DNA from: Clostridiales bacterium
GTDB lineage: Bacteria > Bacillota > Clostridia > Lachnospirales > Lachnospiraceae
Reading direction: 5' to 3'
Assembly: GCA_021203005.1 (NCBI GenBank)
Contig: JAJQCB010000021.1
Span: 1-35,136, forward strand
DNA length: 35,136 nucleotides
The translations under genes and the position numbers were made by a program. The notes beneath the pieces are model-generated. The model was not told the DNA's origin. It searched no databases and saw only the letters and a program-made list of their open reading frames with translations. Shown in pieces: positions 15,568-24,165 of the stretch. Positions within the stretch are counted from its first letter, which is position 1. Each line of letters opens with the position of its first letter.

Positions 15568-16817
15568 TATACTGCCTCCTTCAGTTCTCTTCCTTCACAG
15601 GAAATCATGGTCTTCATCATTTTCTCCACTTTATCTTCACTAGCTGCTTTCGCCTCCTCACCAAAGTTCGTCTTAAGAAGGCTCTTCGCTGACTCTGACA
15701 TCGAGTTTAAATATGAGGCATCCTGCTGATGTAACGCTAGAAGATGCCGGACATACAGTTTCAACCCCTTTTTCAGTGCCTCGATGTTCTTCTCAGCAAC
15801 GATTTGCAACTTTCCATCACAGATCAGCGGATCAACAGCATTCTCGAGAGAGGTAAGTTCTGCTTCCAGCTGGGTGTATACCTTCTCATCTCGTTTCTGT
15901 TCTGTTTTTAACATTCTGCATTCTTTTTCTATACGATAACCTTCATCATAAGAGAAGAAAAAAGACATCGTGCCTGTTACAGCTGTCGCCAGACCGCTGA
16001 TAATAGCCAGAGAATACTCAGCTACTGTGTACGTATCTTTGCCGATAAAATCACCAGCCGCGTTGAAGTTACCGTAAGTAAGACCCATGGATCCCAGACG
16101 GATTGCAAGGCTACCTACCACACTGATAGAAAACAAGAACGCAAAGACAAATACAAATGTGCGAAACATAAGTGTACGCTTTGAATTTGTCGATAACAAA
16201 CTACCCAGCGCGTACATCGTTCCATCAGACATCAGACAGAGACATATTACAAGAATCCTTAACATATTCATGTTTCCGTAAAGAATATTTTGGATGAACT
16301 GTGTGTTCACATAGTAGTCAGCCACAAGCGCGAGTACGGTAATCGGAAGCCCCAGTTGGATCATCCATCTGCCAATTCGTATCGCATACTTGGCATGATG
16401 GTCCGCCAGCTCGTCAATTCTCTTCTGGCGCTTCACGCATTCTTCGTCAATCGTCTCCATCCTTTTTTTCAACTCCTGCATTCGAATGATCCTTGCCTTC
16501 ATGATGTTGTTACCTGACAGTTCATGGAAAGCAACTTCTTCATGATACTTGTTTTTCACAAACTCCATTTCAGCATCCACGTAGGTATCCATGATGTCTC
16601 CTACCGTGTACTGATCACTGATCTGAATGAGTGGCGTGAGCTTATTCTCACACTCCGTGTATCTTTCTCTTAAAAAATCTTCTTTCAATACACAATAATC
16701 TTCGACAATAAAAGTTGTCAGATCTGCATGCCCATCCTCAGCATTTCTGGGAAGGTAGGCCGGCACATAATCTTCGATGTTTTTTGACCCCAGATTTCCC
16801 TTCTTTTTATTAAACAT
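15567..16817 (-). CDS. Four-helix integral membrane protein with coiled-coil flanks
   Basis: 416 residues, family not recognised. Predicted membrane helices lie at about 151-170, 185-207, 218-241 and 268-290. The 150 residues before them and 125 after are charged and helical, likely coiled coils (ELKKRMETIDEECVKRQKRI; KRDEKVYTQLEAELTSLE), so both ends should face the cytoplasm with an even number of crossings. The start has AAGGAGG six bases ahead and overlaps the stop of the preceding gene by eight bases; its stop shares one base with the lipoprotein start. With the OmpA-like lipoprotein it recalls the MotA/MotB or ExbB pattern of a membrane channel plus wall-anchored partner, though the sequence itself does not show that homology to me. 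Confidence 0.65.
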   Translation of the reverse strand: MFNKKKGNLGSKNIEDYVPAYLPRNAEDGHADLTTFIVEDYCVLKEDFLRERYTECENKLTPLIQISDQYTVGDIMDTYVDAEMEFVKNKYHEEVAFHELSGNNIMKARIIRMQELKKRMETIDEECVKRQKRIDELADHHAKYAIRIGRWMIQLGLPITVLALVADYYVNTQFIQNILYGNMNMLRILVICLCLMSDGTMYALGSLLSTNSKRTLMFRTFVFVFAFLFSISVVGSLAIRLGSMGLTYGNFNAAGDFIGKDTYTVAEYSLAIISGLATAVTGTMSFFFSYDEGYRIEKECRMLKTEQKRDEKVYTQLEAELTSLENAVDPLICDGKLQIVAEKNIEALKKGLKLYVRHLLALHQQDASYLNSMSESAKSLLKTNFGEEAKAASEDKVEKMMKTMISCEGRELKEAV

Positions 16818-17373
16818 GATTATCCTCCTTCAGAATTTTAGAAACTCTTACCTTCATCTCGTCATGATTTGCATGGTACGAGTTAAACGCCCAATCATAT
16901 TCAATCTGCGGGATATACCGGTTGAAAACCGGTTTTAAAAGAGCCCCATGTGCGTAAACACACAGGCGTTCTCTGAGAGAAAATCCCGTGGCGGCCAATT
17001 CATTCCGGCAGTTCGTTTCCATATTTCCAGTCTCCTCACTGATCTGGACAAGCCGCAGAAGGATTGCTGATCTTCTTGCCTCGTCCCGAACAGCCTGAGA
17101 CTCTTTTGTGGAGGCAGGAAACGAAACGAGTTCCATAAGGAGAGTTTCTGCTTCAACGCACATGCCGGCAATGTCTTCTTCTAAACCCTCAACCATATCA
17201 ATACAATATTTGTGGTATAAGTTTAATTTTCCGTTCACATACGCAGAGTTCAGGACACCGGTTTCCGGATCAACTCCGGCAGCCTTCAATCTTCCGTCAA
17301 ACAACCCATGAATGAAGACAATACATGTCGGGACGTTAAGCCCTCTCATCATCCGTACTTTTTTACTTCTCAT
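16810..17373 (-). CDS. Helical protein of unknown function, first gene of unit 2
   Basis: 187 residues, family not recognised. It starts with a basic segment (MRSKKVRMMRG), then VPTCIVFIHGLFDGRLK and long amphipathic helices without membrane segments or a signal peptide. I chose the ATG at 17373 because AAGGAGG stands nine bases ahead; an ATG directly against that site (17379) is too close, and the longer open frame runs through the promoter. Its stop lies inside the start of the membrane-protein gene, so the three genes of unit 2 are tightly coupled. It may be a cytoplasmic partner of that membrane protein. Confidence 0.6.
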   Translation of the reverse strand: MRSKKVRMMRGLNVPTCIVFIHGLFDGRLKAAGVDPETGVLNSAYVNGKLNLYHKYCIDMVEGLEEDIAGMCVEAETLLMELVSFPASTKESQAVRDEARRSAILLRLVQISEETGNMETNCRNELAATGFSLRERLCVYAHGALLKPVFNRYIPQIEYDWAFNSYHANHDEMKVRVSKILKEDNHV

Positions 17374-17428
17374 ACGTATCATCCTCCTTAAGCGTCTGCA
17401 GCAAAACCTGTTGCTTTCTACAGTTTCA

Positions 17429-17466
17429 ATAATACCATGCAAATCAGGCCCTAAAGGAGGGGGGGG
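17429..17466 (-). promoter_or_regulatory. Candidate promoter of unit 2
   Basis: On the minus strand a CCCCCCCCTCC tract (17456-17466) is followed 21 bases on by an extended -10, TGG then TATTAT (17429-17434). It sits between the terminator at 17484-17525 and the start at 17373, giving a leader of about 50 bases. No clear -35. Confidence 0.45.
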
Positions 17467-17483
17467 AACCGCAGACACGCAAA

Positions 17484-17525
17484 AATCCCGGAAGAGAAAT
17501 TATATTTCGTAACTCTTCCGAGATT
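17484..17525 (-). terminator. Terminator after the kinase-nuclease gene
   Basis: AATCCCGGAAGAG (17484-17496) pairs with CTCTTCCGAGATT (17513-17525), with one mismatch, then ATTTTTG on the minus strand. It begins about 34 bases after the stop at 17559 and closes unit 1. Confidence 0.68.
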
Positions 17526-17558
17526 CCTTAAAATGATTCTGTAATTGGTTGTAGCTAA

Positions 17559-20500
17559 TTATGCCTCCATCATCCTCACCAGCACTTCCCCGATATTTCT
17601 GATCGACTCTTCACCGAAGATGGTCACAATATTCATCTGGTTTCCTCTGCTCCGCTGCACCTGATTGAGTTCCAGAACCCCTCGATCATTTTTTTCACAG
17701 GTGTTTCCTACAAGGACTTTGATTGTCCCAATCCCGAAATGCTCCGCGATACTGTAAAGTTTATGATAATATTCCACATCCAGTTTTTCAACAGCTTTGC
17801 ATTCCACAATGATCGACCGGAAACCTTTTGTCAGGACAAGATCCAGTTCACTCTTCACCCCATCCTTTTCCCAGTCAAACTCATATCCGCAGGCCACGTC
17901 ATCGAAATACCCTGTTTTGAGGACCTGATAATATGTGTATATTTTTAAGATTTCTCCGGCTGATGTAAGCAATTTTTTAATCCTCGGGGAAATATAGGCA
18001 AAGCTGATCCGGCTCGGATGATCCGCATTCAGAGAAAGTCCTGTGATGAAATGTGTCTCCTGCAGCTTACGCAGCAAAGCATATCCGCTCTCCTGTCGGC
18101 CAGTCTTCTCCGGATCCAGATCCACACAGGATACATTGAGATCGTCATAGCGAACCACCGCAAAATCATCCTCTGGGCGAACGGATACGTCTATACTGTA
18201 ATAACCCATCAGAAAATGCGGCTTTGAAAACAAACGGTTAAATATGGTTTCCAGAGAAGCATCGGCTTTGATCTCAACCCGGCAGTTTTCACTGGTATAA
18301 CCTGCCACTCCTGAATCTGCACGGACCACCTGATATTCCGCCAGTTTAAAAAGAATATCTTTCACTGTTTTTTGCGCATATGCCGGAAGCAGATAGACCA
18401 TCGTTTTTATGCCCTGCATTGGGGTCCGGTTCCTCGGAATAACCGCAAGCGGCTCCCGGTTTTTCTCATAATTGCCCAGAATCCTGCATAAATCATTCCA
18501 GGTATCCACGCCTTTTTCAAAACAACCATCCGGCAGATAACTGCCTGTATAAATATCCCAGAGCGTCTCATAGTCCTCCGCGAATTCCGGCAGGCTGAAC
18601 TTATTATTTACTGCATTCATCAGCGAGAACATGTCATTGATACGGATGCAGGAGTTTTCGCGGATATAAGAAAGCTCGTCACAATTGATATGCCTGGTGA
18701 ATCTCTTATCTCTCCACTCAAATTCAAAATACGGGATTCCATGATGAAGGATCCCCTCCACAAAACGACTGTTTTCCAAAGCAGAAGAAAACAGAACTGT
18801 CGAACCGTCGTACAAAGCAGGCCGGTTGTTGTCCAGATATTCAGACAATACCTCAGCAGCGCCATCTTCATCCACACAATTCATAATCGCATAATTTTCA
18901 AAAACAGCTTTTTTCCCATCGTTTACTCCGTTTTTCAGCCGATCAAGCGTCTTTCGTAGCCCCTCTTTTTTCTGTTCCGAAAGATCCTGTCGGCAGGCAA
19001 TTGCCATGGTAACTATGCAATGTACATTTCTCTTGTCGAGATAATTGATAACCGCCGAAATCTTACGTCCCAGTAGTTCCGTCCGGGATTTCTGATCAAA
19101 ATAATACAGGTAACAGATCCGCTCCGGACTGAGCACAGTCGCGGCGGCAACATTGGCAAATACTGCCTCGTTTCTCCCATTTTCCCTTTTCCCATCCTCA
19201 AAAGCCAATGCCAACGACGGTTGAAAATGGTAAGTCAGAATAAATGGGATCTTTTCAATCAGAACCTCGTCGTATGCCTTATAATTCCGGTACAGATTCG
19301 CCTCTATTACCGGAAAAAACGCCCTTGAAATCAGCGATAAACGATTCTCAATATTGGATCGGGTTTCTCCATCCAACACGGAAAGTGTATCCTGAAAACT
19401 TCTCTCATAATAACCATATTGCTTGGAATAGCTTTCCACTCCGTTCAGAATGTTTTTCAGGCAAAACTGAAACTGCCTGAAAGTACGTTCCACTTTCCTG
19501 TCACCATTTGCAATCAGCTGACGAATGGCTTCCAGGTCTTCACCCTGAAGCGGGTTTTCCTTTCTAAATTCATCTGCACGCTTACGAAAACACTGATGAA
19601 GCGCCACGGACATCCGGTCCAGTTCATCCAGCTGCGGATCTATCTCCGGATCATCCCATTTGGCGCGGCCATCCGCGGTATATTCTTCTCCCTTTAATGG
19701 CGTGGCTTCCGTGCTGAACACAATACAGGGGTGCGTACGCTTCACGGAGTTTTTTACTTTCCCTTCCCACACACACGATTCCAGATTCAGCCTGCCAAAC
19801 AGATCCCGCGGAGCCTTCCATCCCTCCGTAACCAGGCTAAGTATCCATCTCCGGTGTTCGAGCGCTACCAGTGTATCAAATTTCTTTTTCGCCTCTGCAT
19901 CATTATCTTTTCGTTTCAGAATCTCTTCCGTAAAGACCGCTGCGGCTTCCATTGGATCCTTTGTACGTATACCAATGCTCGCCAGTTTATACCAGACGGA
20001 CAACGCAAAGGCAAAGGAGGAAGAATAATTATACTTATCCCCACGAAATTGATTCAGCGTATCATTGACGTCGAGATTAAGTGAACTGCACCAGGAAAGA
20101 TGTGTGTTGCAAGCCATTCGATCCAGCTCAACGTCCGGCATAATCCGCTCGTTGATGCAAATCGGATAAAGCAACCTTTCTTTGTTTTGACCTCTGCTTT
20201 TTCTTATCTTTTCACTGATATAACAAACCGGACATTTCCCCGCTTTTTCTCGTTTCAGGGAAATCTCTGCAAATAGCTTTGCCACCGTATGATTGAACTG
20301 ATCATTTCCCAGAGCAATAAATATATAATCGCAGGTATGTCGTACCGCCAGCATATGATCCATAATAGCGCAAGCAAGCCGGTAATTTTCTTCCCTGATC
20401 TGCTCAGATTTTGCCTGTCTGAACTCAGGCAATAAATCCTCGTTCCCTGTCTCTCTTCCCAAAAGCGGCAGGAAATCTAAAACAGCATATACTTGTCCGC

Positions 20501-21905
20501 CGCTTTCCTTCAAAGAACCATTGACATTAACAAACCGACTGATATCCGGCCTGAACTGAAGATAAACCTCCCGATCTTCTTCCGGTGAACTGGAAAAAGC
20601 AGCAATCGAAAGACTGCAATCTTTCATCTGTCCGGTCTGCAGGCAAAGATCCATAAACTTCTGGCTGTAATTTCCCGAACCGATCACCATAACATTAATT
20701 TCGCCCATATCGGTACGCGGCATTTCATACAGTGGGTGATCACACAGCATCTTCTGGATAACGACTGACGGATCGTTAATTCCCTTTTCATCTTTTTCTA
20801 TGATCTTCAGTTTTTTGTTCTGACCGATGAGTTCCGCACTGACCGCATACTGCTTCGAACGGACTTCCGCCTTCCGCAGGTCTTTCAACAGTTCCATACA
20901 ACTCCTGTAACGAGCACGCGGATTTCTGGCAAGACACTTCTGCAGAATTCTCACAAGTCTGGACAAAAGCATACTGTCCGAAGTTAATTCTGAATCGGCA
21001 ATCAGCTCTGAATACCGCACCAGCCGGTTCAGCTCCGGATAATACAAATCGCAATATAATCCATCCGGAATTTCTTTCGAGATAACAATCGCATGAAAAA
21101 GCATCGCCCCGATAGAGTAAATATCCGAACGGTTGTCGGCTCTCCCTTTTACTACTTCCGGCGCCCGGTATCCGTCCGTTCCTACAATCCTGGGAACATC
21201 ACTTTTTATCGAATATACCGTATTAATATCAATTGCTTCTATCTTCGCCGCACTGATTCCAAGATCGCTGTTATATGGCACAAAAAAGTTAGATGGTTTA
21301 ATATCCAGATGCATCAGACCAACTGTATGCAGCGCCTTAACAAAATCTGTCAAGGCAATCATCATTTGAAGGATATCATTGAGTCTGTAACCGGATTTTT
21401 CCCACGGCTCCTTTCTTACTTCAATCAGATATTCGTCAAGCCCAATTCCGAAAGTACCGGCATACCATATATATACTGTCTTCCGAATTAAAGATTCATC
21501 CGAACAACCATATAAAATCTCACCACTCTGGATATAATTCTTCAGGAGCTGACTGTCCGGGTTCTCCTGCATCACTTTATTCAACAGTGAATACACTTCC
21601 AAATATTCATCACGCATTTTGTCAAATTTACTCTGGTAATTCCCCTCTACAGCCAGCTGGCCATCCTCCTGTCTTCTTAGCGAATAAAGCCACCTGTCAT
21701 CTCCCTCTACTGCGCTGAGCGGATAAAATTCCTTCAATATCCCGATTTTCCCATCGCTTTCCCTGACCGCTTCATAGCAGATTGTTGATCCGCCTTCTCC
21801 CATGACTTTCCGGACCCGGTAGCTTTTTGGCGAACCTCCCTCCGCACAATCCGAAAGCATGATGCGGTGGCCGCTTTTCAAATAAACACGTTTTAAATCT
21901 CCCAT
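17559..21905 (-). CDS. Giant kinase / Rossmann / RyR-like / PD-(D/E)XK nuclease fusion
   Basis: 1448 residues. Residues about 30-345 are a Ser/Thr kinase: glycine loop GEGGST, K58 in ILKEFYP, catalytic HLDIKPSN at 199-206, DIN in place of DFG at about 226, then GTDGYRAPE. Residues about 400-580 hold a Rossmann-like unit starting VMVIGSGNYS. LEHRRW..EGW at 682-696 and KRTHPCIV after it resemble RyR domains, which often follow TrkA-type Rossmann domains in conflict systems. The C-terminus (about 1300-1448) resembles Card1/DUF1887 nucleases: SAGEILKIYTYYQVL, D1355 in SELDLVL, and E1368/K1370 in IIVECKA. A CARF-like domain may lie in between (about 900-1180), but I cannot confirm it. Start: ATG at 21905 with AAGGA seven bases ahead; upstream in-frame starts (22022, or TTG 22028) lack ribosome sites. 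Probably a nucleotide- or phosphorylation-controlled nuclease effector. Confidence 0.72.
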   Translation of the reverse strand: MGDLKRVYLKSGHRIMLSDCAEGGSPKSYRVRKVMGEGGSTICYEAVRESDGKIGILKEFYPLSAVEGDDRWLYSLRRQEDGQLAVEGNYQSKFDKMRDEYLEVYSLLNKVMQENPDSQLLKNYIQSGEILYGCSDESLIRKTVYIWYAGTFGIGLDEYLIEVRKEPWEKSGYRLNDILQMMIALTDFVKALHTVGLMHLDIKPSNFFVPYNSDLGISAAKIEAIDINTVYSIKSDVPRIVGTDGYRAPEVVKGRADNRSDIYSIGAMLFHAIVISKEIPDGLYCDLYYPELNRLVRYSELIADSELTSDSMLLSRLVRILQKCLARNPRARYRSCMELLKDLRKAEVRSKQYAVSAELIGQNKKLKIIEKDEKGINDPSVVIQKMLCDHPLYEMPRTDMGEINVMVIGSGNYSQKFMDLCLQTGQMKDCSLSIAAFSSSPEEDREVYLQFRPDISRFVNVNGSLKESGGQVYAVLDFLPLLGRETGNEDLLPEFRQAKSEQIREENYRLACAIMDHMLAVRHTCDYIFIALGNDQFNHTVAKLFAEISLKREKAGKCPVCYISEKIRKSRGQNKERLLYPICINERIMPDVELDRMACNTHLSWCSSLNLDVNDTLNQFRGDKYNYSSSFAFALSVWYKLASIGIRTKDPMEAAAVFTEEILKRKDNDAEAKKKFDTLVALEHRRWILSLVTEGWKAPRDLFGRLNLESCVWEGKVKNSVKRTHPCIVFSTEATPLKGEEYTADGRAKWDDPEIDPQLDELDRMSVALHQCFRKRADEFRKENPLQGEDLEAIRQLIANGDRKVERTFRQFQFCLKNILNGVESYSKQYGYYERSFQDTLSVLDGETRSNIENRLSLISRAFFPVIEANLYRNYKAYDEVLIEKIPFILTYHFQPSLALAFEDGKRENGRNEAVFANVAAATVLSPERICYLYYFDQKSRTELLGRKISAVINYLDKRNVHCIVTMAIACRQDLSEQKKEGLRKTLDRLKNGVNDGKKAVFENYAIMNCVDEDGAAEVLSEYLDNNRPALYDGSTVLFSSALENSRFVEGILHHGIPYFEFEWRDKRFTRHINCDELSYIRENSCIRINDMFSLMNAVNNKFSLPEFAEDYETLWDIYTGSYLPDGCFEKGVDTWNDLCRILGNYEKNREPLAVIPRNRTPMQGIKTMVYLLPAYAQKTVKDILFKLAEYQVVRADSGVAGYTSENCRVEIKADASLETIFNRLFSKPHFLMGYYSIDVSVRPEDDFAVVRYDDLNVSCVDLDPEKTGRQESGYALLRKLQETHFITGLSLNADHPSRISFAYISPRIKKLLTSAGEILKIYTYYQVLKTGYFDDVACGYEFDWEKDGVKSELDLVLTKGFRSIIVECKAVEKLDVEYYHKLYSIAEHFGIGTIKVLVGNTCEKNDRGVLELNQVQRSRGNQMNIVTIFGEESIRNIGEVLVRMMEA

Positions 21906-21970
21906 GCCTGATTCCTTCCTGCTTCTCTCCGAAATATTATCGGAAACATCCTCTGATTTTTTATGTCCAT

Positions 21971-22008
21971 AGTATAACAGGTCACTTCTCGCCTTTATGT
22001 ACGGGGGG
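21971..22008 (-). promoter_or_regulatory. Candidate promoter of the kinase-nuclease gene
   Basis: On the minus strand CCCCCC (22003-22008) is followed 26 bases on by TATACT (21971-21976), the spacing also seen at 9757-9794. It overlaps the end of the upstream gene and a perfect 14-base palindrome, GGAGATTAATCTCC (22007-22020), a possible operator. The leader to 21905 would be about 60 bases. Confidence 0.38.
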
Positions 22009-22011
22009 AGA

Positions 22012-24144
22012 TTAATCTCCATACTCAATCAGATACTGATAAAGTGAAAACAATATGTACATATCTATAATATTCTTTTCACTAAGAGTCTGAAATCGTG
22101 ATTCCTCAAGCCTGTGATTTAACATGTCAAAAAAATCCCTCCTCACTTCCGGAAAACTCTTAGTTTCAAACGCCCCTTCCGTATCGCGCATATACAAGTT
22201 TAGATAAAGTGCAATAAATCTGCTGCGAGTCGTCGTTTTTCTATCTAACGGTTCGGCATTTACAACTTCCGTCAGACTCTTAATTGTTTTACCTACTCTC
22301 TCATCCAGCCTATCAACAATCTTGCAAAACTCCTTCTCGTTTCCATACTTTTCCCGCAGCAAATCAGAAAACTCCCAGGGGAAAGTCACGCTTTCCGCCC
22401 GACTCGCTTCTCTAATAAACTTCTTTGCTTCCTTCTTTGCGAAAGAATCCGTAAAAGCAGTTGCAGAATACAGATTCGCAAACGCCTGCATGGTTTCTTC
22501 CTTGTCAATATAATTCAGATCTTCCATAATTCCATCCATCTCATCCTCAACCGTCACTTTTTCAGACGAAACAAGAATCCTTGTCGTGTCGATCGGTGGT
22601 ATAATCAGGTAATGGTTCACAATAAAGTCCACCAGCAAATCTTCTTCCAATTCAACTACCTGATTGATATAACTTTCCCGGAAAAAACTTGTGTTTTGCC
22701 TGTCTTCCGTGTTGTGTAAATTTATTTCTTTATTTTTGGCAGCCCTCCGACACTGTTCAACCTTTTTTTCAGCGCGCTTAATTCTTTCCCCCGGTGTCAA
22801 ATTCAAACCTTCATGATTCATATAATAAAGATAAATTACTTCAACATAATTTTTATAGTTAATACCTGCTCCGTCCGGCTCCTTTTCATAGCTGCTGACT
22901 GTTCGCGGATCGCTGTAACTCTCATCCAGATATCGTATCACATTGTCACAATAATAATCCTCAAACAGATTCTTCTCCATATCTAAGCTCGGATCTATCT
23001 CATCAGTCTTATCAAGTTTTACCTTCATTCCAAACATAAAGGCAAAATAATACAAATATACTCTTGTTTTCCCAGAATTTGTTTTGAATCTCCCCTTAGC
23101 CAGGTCATCACAGACTTGTAGCAATTTCCAGTCCAATCCCCTATTGGCCATTGCATCACGCACATCTGTTTTATAAAGATCAGCTGCCTTTCCGATTCTG
23201 CCTCTCTCGGTCCGGTAAAAGGTATGTTTCATCTGCTCTTTAAAATCATTCTCGAGCGACTTAATCAGTTGCACAAATGATTCGTCTTCCAATAACGTCC
23301 TTATTTCTCCTGTTTCTTCAGACTCTGCCATCTCCTGGATGTTTCTGAAAATATTTAAATTTTTATTCTCAGGATCGCATTGCAAATCGTATTCTTTACA
23401 AAAAGAATTCAGGTAGTTTCTGGTATCGTCACTGATGATCAGATCACCAAATACGAGATTGTTACCATCCCGATCGGTCACCTCCTGACGCATCATCAGG
23501 CTATCTACTCTCCCCATCATAATATCCAAATATTCAGCAGCGCTCAAATCCACCTTAAGATGATCCTCTGAAAAAATACTGTCATCCAGACTTTTTATAA
23601 TCATATCCACCTGCTCGTCCCCGAGTCCCTGGCCGTTGTATTCTTCATATCTTTTTCTGTCTTCAGGCGGCATTTTCTCAATAGCCCAATCACAGATTGC
23701 GCTCGTTCTCATCACCGTCCAGTTCATACCGACACCCTTGATAAATTTTTTCAGGATTACTGTCCTTACCGTGTCATCCTGATATTCCGGAGCCAACCGC
23801 CGGACGATTCGTTCCATATAATCTTCGGGACTCGGAACCTTTCTGTAAAGGCTATGAAAAATCTCAGCTAATTCATCCTGCTTTTCCTTTCGCGTCGGTA
23901 TCTTCCGAAGAACGGCTTCCTGGTACACCTTATCACGCAATAATCTTTCGATATCCACCTCTAATTTTAAAGCATTGCAGACATTTATTAAATCATTTGT
24001 CCGAAATTTCCTGTCCGATTTATCTGTACGCTTAACTTCTTTTACTGCCTCTTCCACATCTTCCCTGCAGTAAAATGTTTCCAGCTTTGAAAGCTGCTTT
24101 TCCACCGAACTTTCCATAACCTTCGTGTAATTGAAATCTTTCAT
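22012..24144 (-). CDS. Large charged protein of unknown family
   Basis: 710 residues. I recognise no family. It appears nearly all helical, highly charged and soluble, without Walker motifs, a signal peptide or membrane segments. Some aromatic stretches (TRVYLYYFAFMFGMKVKLD around 363-381 and NYVEVIYLYYMNHEGLNLT around 438-456) look like buried helices in a repeat-like solenoid. Cysteines are few and unpaired, so no zinc site is apparent. Start: AAGGAGG eight bases before the ATG, 21 bases after the TIR-propeller stop; its end lies against the promoter of the kinase-nuclease gene. Placement between a TIR protein and a kinase-nuclease suggests a scaffold, regulator or new effector. It is clearly a real gene. 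Confidence 0.7.
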   Translation of the reverse strand: MKDFNYTKVMESSVEKQLSKLETFYCREDVEEAVKEVKRTDKSDRKFRTNDLINVCNALKLEVDIERLLRDKVYQEAVLRKIPTRKEKQDELAEIFHSLYRKVPSPEDYMERIVRRLAPEYQDDTVRTVILKKFIKGVGMNWTVMRTSAICDWAIEKMPPEDRKRYEEYNGQGLGDEQVDMIIKSLDDSIFSEDHLKVDLSAAEYLDIMMGRVDSLMMRQEVTDRDGNNLVFGDLIISDDTRNYLNSFCKEYDLQCDPENKNLNIFRNIQEMAESEETGEIRTLLEDESFVQLIKSLENDFKEQMKHTFYRTERGRIGKAADLYKTDVRDAMANRGLDWKLLQVCDDLAKGRFKTNSGKTRVYLYYFAFMFGMKVKLDKTDEIDPSLDMEKNLFEDYYCDNVIRYLDESYSDPRTVSSYEKEPDGAGINYKNYVEVIYLYYMNHEGLNLTPGERIKRAEKKVEQCRRAAKNKEINLHNTEDRQNTSFFRESYINQVVELEEDLLVDFIVNHYLIIPPIDTTRILVSSEKVTVEDEMDGIMEDLNYIDKEETMQAFANLYSATAFTDSFAKKEAKKFIREASRAESVTFPWEFSDLLREKYGNEKEFCKIVDRLDERVGKTIKSLTEVVNAEPLDRKTTTRSRFIALYLNLYMRDTEGAFETKSFPEVRRDFFDMLNHRLEESRFQTLSEKNIIDMYILFSLYQYLIEYGD

Positions 24145-24165
24145 TTGTCCTGCCTCCTTAAAATT

